A stretch of 61,627 nucleotides of DNA from Natrialba aegyptia DSM 13077. Lineage in GTDB: Archaea > Halobacteriota > Halobacteria > Halobacteriales > Natrialbaceae. The notes beneath the pieces are model-generated. The model was not told the origin of the DNA and did not search any database. It saw only the letters and a program-made list of their open reading frames with translations. Numbering within the stretch: the stretch's first letter is position 1; every line of letters begins with the position of its first letter. The DNA lies in the NCBI RefSeq assembly GCF_000337535.1, contig NZ_AOIP01000040.1, positions 61,339 to 122,965 on the forward strand, read 5' to 3'. Shown piece after piece: positions 34,961 through 43,471 of the stretch. Position numbers and translations under genes: made by a program.

Positions 34961-35646
34961 TCGTGTCGGTGTTCCCGTCGTGAACTCGTGTCGTGGTCGT
35001 GCCTGGTGCCGTGCTGGTGGTCTCCGGTATGACTGTGCTGGTGATCGGTATTGTGACTGGTGTGGCCAAGCCCGCGCGTATGCTGGTGGTCTCCATCGTG
35101 AGTATGCTCGTGCTCACGCTCGCGTTCGCCGCCGTGAGCGTGACCGTCGTTTCCTTCTTTGCGGTCTGTCACGAACAGATCAGCATCGACCGTCGTCTTC
35201 CGGATCTCCGCAGCGGGAGCAACATCGGTGATGACGCGCTCGATGATGTGCTGATCCGCCTCCAGCGGGACGTAGGCTACTCCGTCCGTGACGGCAAGAT
35301 CCCAATGGTGGTTTCCGAGCCGATGCCCGAGTTCGATCGCCGTCGGTAGCGCCTCCGGAGTGGCTTCGGGAAGCGAAATCGCGATCGCCTCGCGGGGCTC
35401 GAACGCGACGACGATCATTCGGTCGTCTTCGACGAGCAGCACGTCTCCAGCCGACACTGCCGGAGCGTCGACGATGACGCCGAGTTCGGTCCCGTCGTCA
35501 GTCGTTGCCCGGAACCGCGATCGACGGCGGTTCTCGGCGTCGATGACGACCCGTTCGAGGGTCCCGTTCTCCTCATGGGTTGCACGAAGCGCCGCGAGTT
35601 CGTCGTCGGCGTGGACGTTGCCGACGATGGTGTCGATGCGCTCCAT
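34957..35646 (-). CDS. ureE: Urease accessory protein UreE with His-rich nickel-binding tail
   Basis: The 229-residue protein is a nickel metallochaperone. The N-terminal and central domains match UreE: VLLVEDDRMIVVAFEPREAI, ELGHRLGNHHWDLAVTDGVAYVP with the conserved His pair, and a QHIIERVI block. The last about 65 residues are unusually rich in His, Asp and Glu, with repeated DHQHxH and HDHDT-like units. Such tails store nickel; this one is long. The ATG at 35,646 is chosen: it shares an ATGA with the ureD stop. A longer in-frame start at 35,706 would overlap ureD heavily and is rejected. Confidence 0.92.
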   Translation of the reverse strand: MERIDTIVGNVHADDELAALRATHEENGTLERVVIDAENRRRSRFRATTDDGTELGVIVDAPAVSAGDVLLVEDDRMIVVAFEPREAIAISLPEATPEALPTAIELGHRLGNHHWDLAVTDGVAYVPLEADQHIIERVITDVAPAAEIRKTTVDADLFVTDRKEGNDGHAHGGEREREHEHTHDGDHQHTRGLGHTSHNTDHQHSHTGDHQHGTRHDHDTSSRREHRHE

Positions 35647-36620
35647 CAGTATCGCCGGTCGGCGGGCGCGCCGACCCCGAGTGTTCGGTGTCTGAGTTCG
35701 TCCCACGCATCGCGGAGGAGTTCGGTGACGTCCGCCTCCCGGTGGCCGAGGAGGCGAACGATTGCACCGGCGTCCGCTGGCAGCCGAGACACGCCGGCCC
35801 GAACGCGCTCGTCGGCTCCAATTCGGTCGTGAATGGCGTCAGCGAGCGGTTCGAGGGCCGGTCGATGCGTATCGGCAGTCGCTTTGGCCGCCTGATCGGA
35901 GACAGGCCCGTCCTTGCCCGGCGCGAAAACGTACAGCGAGCCGACGACACTGAACTCGCCGATACTGGCCGGATCCCGCGGATCGCGCTCGTCCGGCCGA
36001 AGATCGACGGCGTCGGCGCAAACCAGGCGGCCGTCGTATTCGGCCTCGACGCGCGCGTGGTAGTGATCGAAGCCGAACGGTTCGTGATCGGTCAAGCCGT
36101 CCGGAACGAGCACGTCCGCGACGACGACCACCGCCTCGTCGGCGAGATCGACCGTCACCGTCTGGAGACAGCGGGCGTCTTCGTTGACGATCGTCGGTCC
36201 CGGGATGTACTCGAGGTAACTTCCCTCCGCCGCTCGGAGCGAGGCGTCGAGGTGGGCGTAGTTTGCCGCCATGCTGTGGACTTTCGTCGCACTCTGGGTC
36301 GTCACGTGCACACGAGCACCGGAGTGTGCGTCGATAGCCATTCGGTGGCGGTCCCCCTGTGCGACGCCGCCGGTTGGCTCCTGCGCGACCAGCGTTGCGA
36401 GCCCCCGTGCCGGATCGGTGTCGAGGGTGCCGGTCAGATGATACGGCACCGTCACGCGGTCCCGAATTAGCCGCGTTGGCCCGTCGCCAGCGCGGGCGAC
36501 CGTCGCCTCGAGCAGACCGTTCTTTCCCGTCCCGCCGGCGGGTGCCTGCGCGAGGGATTCGTCGGCGTAGTCCTCGAACGCGGGGGGGAGCCGCGCCGAG
36601 TCGACCGTCCCCGCGCTCAC
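35646..36620 (-). CDS. ureD: Urease accessory protein UreD (UreH)
   Basis: This 324-residue scaffold protein joins the apo-urease with UreF and UreG for nickel delivery. Family blocks are [40 protein letters not shown] (the TQ-S-xKV-H signature), [20 protein letters not shown] and GREADV-like C-terminus. Translation starts at a GTG in a GTGA overlap with the ureG stop. The linker before the UreD core is about 25 residues longer than in bacteria, with a Gly/Glu-rich stretch. The gene order G-D-E-F is the one common in haloarchaea. Confidence 0.92.
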   Translation of the reverse strand: MSAGTVDSARLPPAFEDYADESLAQAPAGGTGKNGLLEATVARAGDGPTRLIRDRVTVPYHLTGTLDTDPARGLATLVAQEPTGGVAQGDRHRMAIDAHSGARVHVTTQSATKVHSMAANYAHLDASLRAAEGSYLEYIPGPTIVNEDARCLQTVTVDLADEAVVVVADVLVPDGLTDHEPFGFDHYHARVEAEYDGRLVCADAVDLRPDERDPRDPASIGEFSVVGSLYVFAPGKDGPVSDQAAKATADTHRPALEPLADAIHDRIGADERVRAGVSRLPADAGAIVRLLGHREADVTELLRDAWDELRHRTLGVGAPADRRY

Positions 36621-37237
36621 GCGAACAACACCTCCCGCTCGACGTGTTCGAGCACCGCATCGACCCCCTCCCCGTCCTTGCAGTTCGTGAAGACGAACGG
36701 GTCCTCACCCCGGACCGTTGCGGCGTCCTCGTCGATCACGTCCAGATCGGCATCGACGTGGGGCGCAAGATCCGTCTTGTTAACGACCAGCAGATCGGCC
36801 TGCGTGACGCCCGGCCCCCGCTTTCGCGGAATGTCCTCTCCCTCTGCAACCGAGATGACGAACAGGAAGTAATCGGCCAGTTCCGGATTAAAGGTCGCGG
36901 CCAGGTTGTCGCCGCCGCTCTCGATCAGCACCACGTCCAACTCCGGATGGCGCTCGGTGAACTCGTCGATCGTCGCCAGGTTCATCGACGGATCCTCGCG
37001 GATACCCGTGTGCGGGCAGGCACCGGTTTCGACGCCCTCGACGAGTTCGTCCGGGATCAGTCCGTCGAAGGACTCCCGGAACACGTCGGCGTCCTCCTGG
37101 GTCATGATGTCGTTGGCGATGACGCCGACCTCGTAATCGCGCTCGACGAGTTCAGGGACGAGTCGGCGAACCATCGCCGTTTTGCCCGAGCCGACGGGGC
37201 CACCGAGGCCGACTTTTGCGACGTCGCGGTAGCCCAT
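36617..37237 (-). CDS. ureG: Urease accessory GTPase UreG
   Basis: The 206-residue SIMIBI-class GTPase supplies energy for nickel insertion. Its P-loop is [14 protein letters not shown] (residues 10-23). The metal-binding Cys-Pro-His motif occurs in [31 protein letters not shown] is the switch region and [13 protein letters not shown] gives the guanine specificity NKTD. All key residues are present. The start overlaps the ureA stop by one base, and its stop forms GTGA with the ureD start. Confidence 0.95.
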   Translation of the reverse strand: MGYRDVAKVGLGGPVGSGKTAMVRRLVPELVERDYEVGVIANDIMTQEDADVFRESFDGLIPDELVEGVETGACPHTGIREDPSMNLATIDEFTERHPELDVVLIESGGDNLAATFNPELADYFLFVISVAEGEDIPRKRGPGVTQADLLVVNKTDLAPHVDADLDVIDEDAATVRGEDPFVFTNCKDGEGVDAVLEHVEREVLFA

Positions 37238-37677
37238 CAGCGGTCCCCCCGCGGCGTGTCAGTGCCACCGGTTTCCGGCGTCTCTCGGTCACTCCTCGCG
37301 GTGCCGTCGTCCTCGACTGGCGCTCGTTCAGCATCCGGCCTCGGATCGGCCGTCTCGAGTTGTTCCGGACTATCGGCCCGGATCGGATCGTGAACGGTGA
37401 CGAGCTTGGTGCCGTCCGGGAAGACCGGTTCGACCTGAATCATATCGATCAGTTCGGGAACGCCGTCCATGACGTCCTCGCGTGTGAGCAGCCGGGCCGC
37501 CTCAGTGCGAATCTGTGAGACGGACTTGCCGTCGCGGGCGGCCTCGCAGGCCCAGTCCGAAATGTAGGCGACCGACTCCGGATGGTTGAGCTTCACGCCG
37601 CGGTCCTTTCGCCGCCGGGCGAGTTCGGCAGCCATGAAGACCGTCAGACGCTCCATCTCCTTCGGCGAGAGGTTCAT
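37237..37677 (-). CDS. ureA: Urease gamma subunit UreA with acidic C-terminal extension
   Basis: The first about 100 residues are the standard urease gamma subunit: [20 protein letters not shown], then [20 protein letters not shown] and [20 protein letters not shown]. The typical subunit has 100 residues; this one has 146 because of an acidic, Pro/Thr-rich tail ([20 protein letters not shown]). The gene begins at an ATG, but the frame is open upstream for 58 further codons right back to the ureC stop. That stretch has no normal start codon. The subunit caps the alpha-beta urease core. UreA follows ureC in transcription order (ureB, ureC, ureA), a haloarchaeal arrangement. Confidence 0.92.
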   Translation of the reverse strand: MNLSPKEMERLTVFMAAELARRRKDRGVKLNHPESVAYISDWACEAARDGKSVSQIRTEAARLLTREDVMDGVPELIDMIQVEPVFPDGTKLVTVHDPIRADSPEQLETADPRPDAERAPVEDDGTARSDRETPETGGTDTPRGDR

Positions 37678-37851
37678 CGGCGTCGACGCACCTCCGCCTG
37701 GGCCGGCGACTGAACTCGTCGGGTCGCGGGCTCCGATCGCGTTGCGGGTTCCGGTCGTGTCGCGGGGACTGGTTGCGTCGTCGATGCGGTCGTGATTGGC
37801 GTCGGTGCCGGTGAAATCGTCGGTGTCAGTGTGTGGGTGGCAATCATTGAT
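37678..37851 (-). other. Open, coding-like linker between the ureC stop and the ureA ATG
   Basis: Exactly 58 codons separate the UreC stop TGA from the ureA ATG, in the same frame as both genes and without a further stop. Composition is haloarchaeal (Asp/Thr-rich near the beginning, then Gly-rich) with mostly C or G at third positions. No ATG, GTG or TTG occurs in this frame. A competing 57-codon ATG frame in another register (start near 37,845) gives an unlikely Pro/Thr/Arg-rich peptide. Possible readings are given in the findings. Confidence 0.5.
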
Positions 37852-39558
37852 TCAGAGAAGGTACCGCTGTGCGAGGGGAATTCCCTCGGCGGGGTCGCAG
37901 GTGACGTGTTCGCCGTCGACCGCTACTTCGAAGGTTTGGGCGTCGATGTCGATGTCGTCGGGGCAGCGGTCGTTGTGAAGCATGTCCGATTTCTCGACGG
38001 AACGTGTACCGCTAACGGGTCGGACCGGCGTTTTGAGATCGTACGTGTCGCCGACGTCGTTCTCGGACGCGGCCTGGCTCACGAAGGTGAGTGAGAGGCC
38101 GTGTTTCGCTCGGCCCTGTGCACCGGCGCGTTCGCGGCCCATGACGGGTTCGCAGGTCATCAGCGAGCCGTTGGCTTCGCCCATCTGGGACCAGACCGGG
38201 AAGCCGCCCTTGATCACGGTCTCGGGTTTGATGCCGAAGAAGGCCGGATCCCACAGGGCGATGTCAGCCAGTTTGCCCGGTTCGAGCGAGCCGACGTAAT
38301 CGTCGATCCCCGCGGTGATCGCGGGGTTGATCGTGTACTTGGCGACGTACCGTTTGATGCGAGCGTTGTCGGCGTCGGTCCCTTCGTCCGCCTCGAGCGG
38401 TCCACGCTGGGCTTTCATCTTGTGGGCGGTCTGCCAGGTGCGACAGATCAGTTCGGCCATCCGACCCATCGCCTGGGAGTCCGTGGTCATCATCGAGATC
38501 GCGCCGGTGTCGTGGAGCACGTCCTCCGCGCCGATCGTCTCCGCGCGGATGCGCGATTCGGCGAAGGCGACGTCTTCGGGAACGTCGGGATTGAGGTGAT
38601 GACAGACCATCACCATGTCCAGGTGTTCGTCGAACGTGTTCTCGGTGTAGGGCATCGAGGGGTTCGTCGACGACGGGAGCATGTGCTCGTGGCCGATCAA
38701 CTCGAGCACGTCGGGCGCGTGGCCGCCGCCGGCCCCCTCGATGTGGAAGGTGTGGATCGCGCGACCGTCGATGGCCGCGAAGGTGTCTTCGACGAACCCC
38801 GACTCGTTTAACGTGTCCGTGTGGATACAGACCTGCACGTCTTCCTCGTCGGCGACTTCGAGACAGGTGTCGATCGCGGCGGGGGTCGACCCCCAATCCT
38901 CGTGGAGTTTGAGCCCGGCCGCACCGGCCTCGATCTGTTCGAAGAGCGCCTCGGGTTCGCTACTGTTCCCCTTTCCGTAGAAGCCGACGTTGACCGGCCA
39001 GTCCTCGGCGGCCTGCAGAAACCGCTGCACGTTTTGCGGCCCGGGCGTACAGGTCGTCGCGCCGCCGCCGAAGCCTCCGCCGAGCATGGTCGTGATTCCC
39101 GACGCGAGCGCGTGCTCGACCAGTTGCGGACTGTTGAAGTGAACGTGAATGTCGAGTGCCCCCGGCGTTGCAATTAACCCGTCCGCCGGGATCGTGTCCG
39201 TGCTCGGACCGATAACCATGTCGACGCCGTCCATCGTATCGGGGTTGCCGGCCTTCCCGACGCCGGCGATTTCCCCGTTTCGGACGCCGATGTCGCCCTT
39301 TCGGATTCCCAGGACGGGATCGATGATCACGACGTTCGTAAAGACCCAGTCGAGAGTTCCGTCGGCCTGCGTCGTTCCCGATTGCATCCCCATCCCGTCG
39401 CGCATCGTCTTTCCGCCGCCAAAGACCGCTTCTTCGCCGGGGACGGCGTGATCGGTTTCGATCTTTGCCAACAGGTTCGTATCGCCGAGTCGAACTCGAT
39501 CGCCTTCGGTCGGTCCGAACAGTTCCGTGTACTCCGCCCGCGGGAGTTCTCGACTCAT
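37852..39558 (-). CDS. ureC: Urease alpha (catalytic) subunit UreC
   Basis: This 568-residue nickel enzyme hydrolyses urea to ammonia and carbamate. The first nickel-ligand pair is HVHFNSP (HxH), the carbamylated lysine is in GLKLHEDWG, further ligand and substrate histidines are in [11 protein letters not shown] and [14 protein letters not shown], the flap is MVCHHLNP (with the flap Cys-His) and the metal-binding aspartate follows in [11 protein letters not shown]. All required residues are present and the length is normal (about 570). The start overlaps the ureB stop by 4 bases. A single in-frame TGA ends it. Confidence 0.97.
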   Translation of the reverse strand: MSRELPRAEYTELFGPTEGDRVRLGDTNLLAKIETDHAVPGEEAVFGGGKTMRDGMGMQSGTTQADGTLDWVFTNVVIIDPVLGIRKGDIGVRNGEIAGVGKAGNPDTMDGVDMVIGPSTDTIPADGLIATPGALDIHVHFNSPQLVEHALASGITTMLGGGFGGGATTCTPGPQNVQRFLQAAEDWPVNVGFYGKGNSSEPEALFEQIEAGAAGLKLHEDWGSTPAAIDTCLEVADEEDVQVCIHTDTLNESGFVEDTFAAIDGRAIHTFHIEGAGGGHAPDVLELIGHEHMLPSSTNPSMPYTENTFDEHLDMVMVCHHLNPDVPEDVAFAESRIRAETIGAEDVLHDTGAISMMTTDSQAMGRMAELICRTWQTAHKMKAQRGPLEADEGTDADNARIKRYVAKYTINPAITAGIDDYVGSLEPGKLADIALWDPAFFGIKPETVIKGGFPVWSQMGEANGSLMTCEPVMGRERAGAQGRAKHGLSLTFVSQAASENDVGDTYDLKTPVRPVSGTRSVEKSDMLHNDRCPDDIDIDAQTFEVAVDGEHVTCDPAEGIPLAQRYLL

Positions 39559-39944
39559 GGTGTATCCTTCACGGACAGATATCCCCGTTTTCGGGCGCGC
39601 TCGAGCGCCGTTTCTTTCACGTCCTCGTCGTCGAGTTCGCCGTCGACCAGGCCGCCCATGCCGCGGACGATTCGATCACCGCCGATGTCGACGAGGTCGA
39701 CGTCGCGTTCGCAGCCCGGTTCGAATCTGATGGCCGTACCCGCCGGGATGTCGAGTCGCATTCCGTAGGCGGTCTCGCGGTCGAACGCGAGGCCCGGGTT
39801 GACCTCGAAGAAGTGAAAGTGCGAGCCGACCTGGACGGGTCGGTCGCCGGTATTTTCGACCGTAACGGTCGCCGTCGGGCGTCCCTCGTTTATCGTCACC
39901 GGGTCGTCCGCCGGGAGCAGTTCGCCCGGCGTGAACTCGCTCAT
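39555..39944 (-). CDS. ureB: Urease beta subunit UreB
   Basis: The 129-residue subunit shows the family blocks [17 protein letters not shown], the characteristic [20 protein letters not shown] and [21 protein letters not shown]. It packs against UreC in the heteromeric core. The C-terminal 25 residues ([20 protein letters not shown]) are slightly longer than in bacteria. It is the first gene of the ureBCAGDEF operon. The ATG at 39,944 is preceded by no clear TATA box. Confidence 0.94.
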   Translation of the reverse strand: MSEFTPGELLPADDPVTINEGRPTATVTVENTGDRPVQVGSHFHFFEVNPGLAFDRETAYGMRLDIPAGTAIRFEPGCERDVDLVDIGGDRIVRGMGGLVDGELDDEDVKETALERARKRGYLSVKDTP

Positions 39945-40275
39945 TTTACGACCGCCCCGATTTCGGGACCGGAACGTTCGGCAAAACTGTTTTCTATCAC
40001 ATGGGTGATTATGAGTGTGAACAACGTAAATACAAGCGGGGACAACAATATTTGCGAAAAGATGTTCGGCTATACATCTGTATAGGGAAACAAGCAGAGA
40101 GTTCCACCGCCCGGTCGAACTGCACTCCGGTGAGCGGTCGGTTCGAGATTCCAGAGCGGATCAGCACCGAGTGCGGATCGGACTGCGAGTAAACATCGAA
40201 CCAGGATGTTTTCGGCCGTCATTTATCTATTTCATATCATCAGTTAGAAGTGAGCTCTCATAGTATACAGACAGC
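39945..40275. other. Intergenic region upstream of ureB and the methyltransferase gene
   Basis: This 331-base divergent region must hold the urease promoter (minus) and that of the methyltransferase (plus). No open gene or strong repeat was seen. The stretch from about 40,215 to 40,260 is AT-rich with tttatctatttcatatc, a candidate TATA region for the plus-strand gene. Confidence 0.45.
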
Positions 40276-41055
40276 ATGAAGAAGTCGGGTACGGAGTCCG
40301 CAAACGAGTGGAACACCGATAGCTACGACGAGGGTCACTCCTTCGTCTTCGAATACGGTGAAGGCGTGGTGGATCTTTTGGATCCGGACACCGGGGAGCG
40401 AATACTCGATCTCGGTTGTGGGACCGGCCACCTCACAGCGCAGATTTCCGAGTCGGGAGCAGCTACTGTCGGCCTTGACGCCTCGGAGGAGATGATTACG
40501 ACGGCCAGCGATACCCACCCTGAGTGCGAATTCGTTCACGAGGACGCCCGCGACTTTTCGTTCGACGAGCCGTTCGACGCGGTGTTTTCCAACGCAGCAC
40601 TCCACTGGATTCCGGACCAGGACGCCGTTCTCGATTCGGTCGCCGAAGCACTCGTCCCCGGTGGCCGATTCGTTGCCGAACTCGGCGGCACCGGAAATGT
40701 CGCCGCCATCGTCGACGCAGTTCGTACAGAAGCAACCGAGCGCGGCTACGATGTCCAGAGCCCGTGGTACTTCCCAAGTATCGGCGAATACGCTTCGAAG
40801 CTGGAGTCACACGGTTTCGAGACGCACTACGCGACGCTTTTTGACCGGCCAACAGAACTCGAGAACGGAACGGACGGACTTGCAGAGTGGCTCGGAATGT
40901 TCGGTGACAGTCTCCTGTCTGCGATCCCGGCTGAAGAACGGTCATCGGTCATCTCTGCCGTTGAAGACCGACTCCGCGAAGACTATCTCCAGGACGGAAC
41001 GTGGACCGCGGACTATCGACGCCTTCGCATCGTGGCCGTGAAGGGCCACGAGTAG
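40276..41055 (+). CDS. Class I SAM-dependent methyltransferase (trans-aconitate-methyltransferase-like)
   Basis: The 259-residue protein has motif I ILDLGCGTGHLTAQISESG, strand-2 acid VGLDASEEMI, motif II DAVFSNAALHWIPDQDAVL and motif III LVPGGRFVAELGG. The order NAALHWIPD is typical of the Tam/UbiE-like group acting on small carboxylic acids or quinones. The substrate is unknown. It is separated from the urease operon by a divergent intergenic region, so no functional link is implied. Confidence 0.88.
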   Translation: MKKSGTESANEWNTDSYDEGHSFVFEYGEGVVDLLDPDTGERILDLGCGTGHLTAQISESGAATVGLDASEEMITTASDTHPECEFVHEDARDFSFDEPFDAVFSNAALHWIPDQDAVLDSVAEALVPGGRFVAELGGTGNVAAIVDAVRTEATERGYDVQSPWYFPSIGEYASKLESHGFETHYATLFDRPTELENGTDGLAEWLGMFGDSLLSAIPAEERSSVISAVEDRLREDYLQDGTWTADYRRLRIVAVKGHE

Positions 41056-41272
41056 GGGACTAGCTCGTCGATCGGAGTCGAGGTTCCTTTTCGATCCGGA
41101 CCCCAAGTGGCACAAGGTACGTCGGGTACGCAGACTCCCTCCGGCCACAGCTATCCAATACACCTCGGACGGATCAATTTTTGAGATCCTTCCGTCCCTG
41201 ATCGATATCGGTGCTTCGTCGCGCGCAGACGAGTTCAAGCGGCGTAAGCGATGGACGCGGTCGGAACTGGGA

Positions 41273-41431
41273 TCAGTCGTTCGATGCGGTCTGACTCTGA
41301 TCGAAAACGTTGCGCAATCGTCCGGAGGTCGCTCCGATACCGAGGCCCGCGGCGAACGAGAGGAGGCTCGGAAGGAGCACCCAGACGAGATTCGGGTGGT
41401 GTGAACCGGTATGCAGTACTGTGTCGATCAT
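41273..41431 (-). CDS. Small haloarchaeal membrane protein
   Basis: The frame from the ATG at 41,431 gives 52 residues: MIDTVLHTGSHHPNLVWVLL at the start, then a hydrophobic helix and a basic-then-acidic tail. One membrane helix (about residues 15-35) follows a His-rich N-terminus. I recall uncharacterised haloarchaeal proteins with the same HTG-HHP-L-W-V-PSLLSFAAGL plan, but cannot verify it here. No function can be assigned. An ATG at 41,512 would add 27 residues of poor composition and is rejected. Confidence 0.55.
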   Translation of the reverse strand: MIDTVLHTGSHHPNLVWVLLPSLLSFAAGLGIGATSGRLRNVFDQSQTASND

Positions 41432-41854
41432 CCAGCCGTATATTGTCGGATGATAGCCCTTACTATCATGATGACGGCCATATTTACCCTGCTTTCGACG
41501 GGTTCCTACCACTTGTCCGCTCTATTCGGCTATTACTTGAATTTCTAGTGTCTTTCCGGAGAAATCCACTCAAACAGGAGACGGCTCTCATCCACGGATA
41601 GCCGCGGTATTTCACCGGAAACCCGGTGTGGGGCCGCGTCGAAGTGACGTCTGTAACCGAGGTATTCGATTTCGCTCTCCGTAACTACCGGTCAGCTTCA
41701 CGAGAGCGATTTCGATACCCGTCGCGACCGGCATAGCCGCATTCAGGCTGGCAAGGCCGAGTACGCGATCATCTTGTCTTGAGCGCTCTCCACGTCGCGT
41801 GCCTGCCGGCAGCGCCGGGATTTATGTCGCCTACGGTAAATACAGTACTTATTC
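41432..41854. other. Intergenic region, no gene seen
   Basis: Only short frames of unconvincing composition occur. A CACCGG/CCGGTG pairing lies near 41,614-41,629. A tttatg element near 41,820 is a possible TATA box for the M24 gene. Confidence 0.4.
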
Positions 41855-43129
41855 ATGACGTTTTATGACAGGGAGTTCATGGAAGGTACTCGTGGCACGC
41901 AGGCTGTCGACTGGGAACAGCGCATCGACACGCAGCGACTCCGCGAGGAGCGCATGGAAAAGGCGCTCGAGCGCCTTCGGGACACTGAACTCGGCGCGAT
42001 GTTGCTCGTCTCGGACCCGAACATTCGGTACGTCACGGGGCTCGCGATGACCGGCGGCAGCGGTGCGGACCACTACACGCTACTCACCGAGAACGGCGAT
42101 ATCGTCCACTGGGACACCGCGGATCACGCGAGCAACCAGCGATTCAACTGCCCCTGGCTCCACGATATCCGCTATGCCTGTCCGGGTCTCGGGAACGTGC
42201 CGCGAGCCTCCGGGAGCGCCTCCGCCCGCGAGTTCTTGCGCTCGAAAATGGCCGAGACCGTCTTCGAGGCCATGGACGACTACGGCGTCGCCGACGAGAC
42301 GCTCGGGATCGACATCGGCAACGGAAACCTGGTTTCGGCGTTCGAGGACCGCGGCGTCTCCGTCGACATCTCCACTGCACAGGCGGTGATGGAAGACGCT
42401 CGGAAGACCAAGACCGACGACGAGATCGAGTGTTTGCGGATGGTCGCCGCGATCTGTGAGGCGGGTTTCCAGACGATTACGGACACTGCGAAGCCGGGGA
42501 TGCGCGAGACCGAAGTCTGGGGCGAAGCCGTCCGTGAACTCTGGCGTCACGGCGCGTTCGTCGGCGGCGGCTACGTCACGTCGGGGCCGAACACGTGGCC
42601 CAAACACCAGGCCAACACCACCGATCGGATGATCCGCCCCGGTGACCTCGTCTATGCCGACTTCTACAACATCGGCTACCTCGGCTACCGGTCGTGTTAC
42701 TACCGGACCTTCTCGATGGGCGAGCCGACGCAGGCCCAGCAGGAAGCCTACGAGAAAGCGCGGAACGATCTCTACGACGTGCTCGAACGCATCGAACCCG
42801 GGGCGACGACCGACGAGATCTGCCGGGGATTCCCGGACGAGGAAGGCGAGCACATGGACTGGTACGACGCCGACGAGTTCTGGCAGATGACGACGAACCA
42901 CTGGGCGCACGGCCTCGGATTACAGCTCTATGAGGTGCCGTTGATCTGGCGCGGCCTCTCGCCCGACCACCCGATCGAGATCGAGGAGGGGATGACGATG
43001 GCCGTCGAGACGATGCAACCGGCCGACAGACAGGGCGTTCGCGTCGAGGAGATGGTCGTCGTCCGCGAGAACGGCGTCGAAATCTTGAGCCAGTGGCCCG
43101 TCGAGGAGATCACGGTGATCGATCACTGA
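41855..43129 (+). CDS. M24-family (aminopeptidase P / creatinase fold) protein with altered metal site
   Basis: The 424-residue protein has a creatinase-like N-terminal domain (residues 30-180) and a pita-bread catalytic domain. Metal-site positions are Asp-269 (VYADFY), a position where Asp is expected but Ser-280/Cys-281 occurs (GYRSCYYRTF instead of GYxSDxTRTF), His-352 (HWAHGLG), Glu-385 (AVETM) and Glu-398 or -399 (VRVEEM). With one ligand lost it may bind one metal only, or act as a non-peptidase like creatinase or DddP-type lyases. No signal peptide. Its neighbours are a beta-helix enzyme, a carbohydrate ABC importer and an IclR gene, so it may act on a small metabolite. Start at the first ATG of the frame. 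Confidence 0.83.
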   Translation: MTFYDREFMEGTRGTQAVDWEQRIDTQRLREERMEKALERLRDTELGAMLLVSDPNIRYVTGLAMTGGSGADHYTLLTENGDIVHWDTADHASNQRFNCPWLHDIRYACPGLGNVPRASGSASAREFLRSKMAETVFEAMDDYGVADETLGIDIGNGNLVSAFEDRGVSVDISTAQAVMEDARKTKTDDEIECLRMVAAICEAGFQTITDTAKPGMRETEVWGEAVRELWRHGAFVGGGYVTSGPNTWPKHQANTTDRMIRPGDLVYADFYNIGYLGYRSCYYRTFSMGEPTQAQQEAYEKARNDLYDVLERIEPGATTDEICRGFPDEEGEHMDWYDADEFWQMTTNHWAHGLGLQLYEVPLIWRGLSPDHPIEIEEGMTMAVETMQPADRQGVRVEEMVVVRENGVEILSQWPVEEITVIDH

Positions 43130-43308
43130 CGGGACCGTCGAACGGCTCTTTGTAGCGGCGCTGACTGGTGGGTTCCATCGAGTTGCAGACGAGCGGCCAT
43201 CCTCTCGCGTTCGGACGATTGCTCGGTTCACCCTTGTATTGCAGTTTCCACCGGTCGCTGAACTCATCAGATAATCATTCTTATGTACTATCGGAATAAT
43301 TCGGATCT

Positions 43309-43470
43309 GTGAGTAATTCTGGAATCGGGCGGCGGACCGTCCTTATCGCCGTTTCCGGGGGATACGGTGCGATCGCGGGATGTTCGAGCGGCGACGTATC
43401 GGAGTCGGCTGAACGTGCCAGTCGATCCGGATACGGAACGGCGTACGGGCAGGAATACGGGGCGACATAA
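43309..43470 (+). CDS. Tiny Tat lipoprotein, or the detached signal peptide of the beta-helix protein
   Basis: A GTG at 43,309 opens a 53-codon frame. It begins VSNSGIGRRTVLIAVSGG and continues to the lipobox IAGC (Cys-25), then reads SSGDVSESAERASR. This is a complete twin-arginine lipoprotein signal plus a short Ser/Gly-rich stretch. A TATA-like ttatgta lies about 27 bases before the GTG. The TAA at 43,468-43,470 is one base before the ATG of the next gene, which lies in another frame. Either this is a short lipoprotein gene in an operon, or it is the true start of the following gene separated by a frameshift. Confidence 0.55.
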   Translation: MSNSGIGRRTVLIAVSGGYGAIAGCSSGDVSESAERASRSGYGTAYGQEYGAT

Positions 43471-43471
43471 T

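Noticed and set aside
35647-35706. Upstream start for UreE
   Set aside because: It would overlap ureD by 61 bases; the ATG at 35,646 forms a normal ATGA junction and starts at the domain.
37785-37846. 57-codon frame (MIATHTL start) between ureC and ureA as a separate gene
   Set aside because: Pro/Thr/Arg-rich composition and weaker third-base bias than the competing frame; no known urease protein matches.
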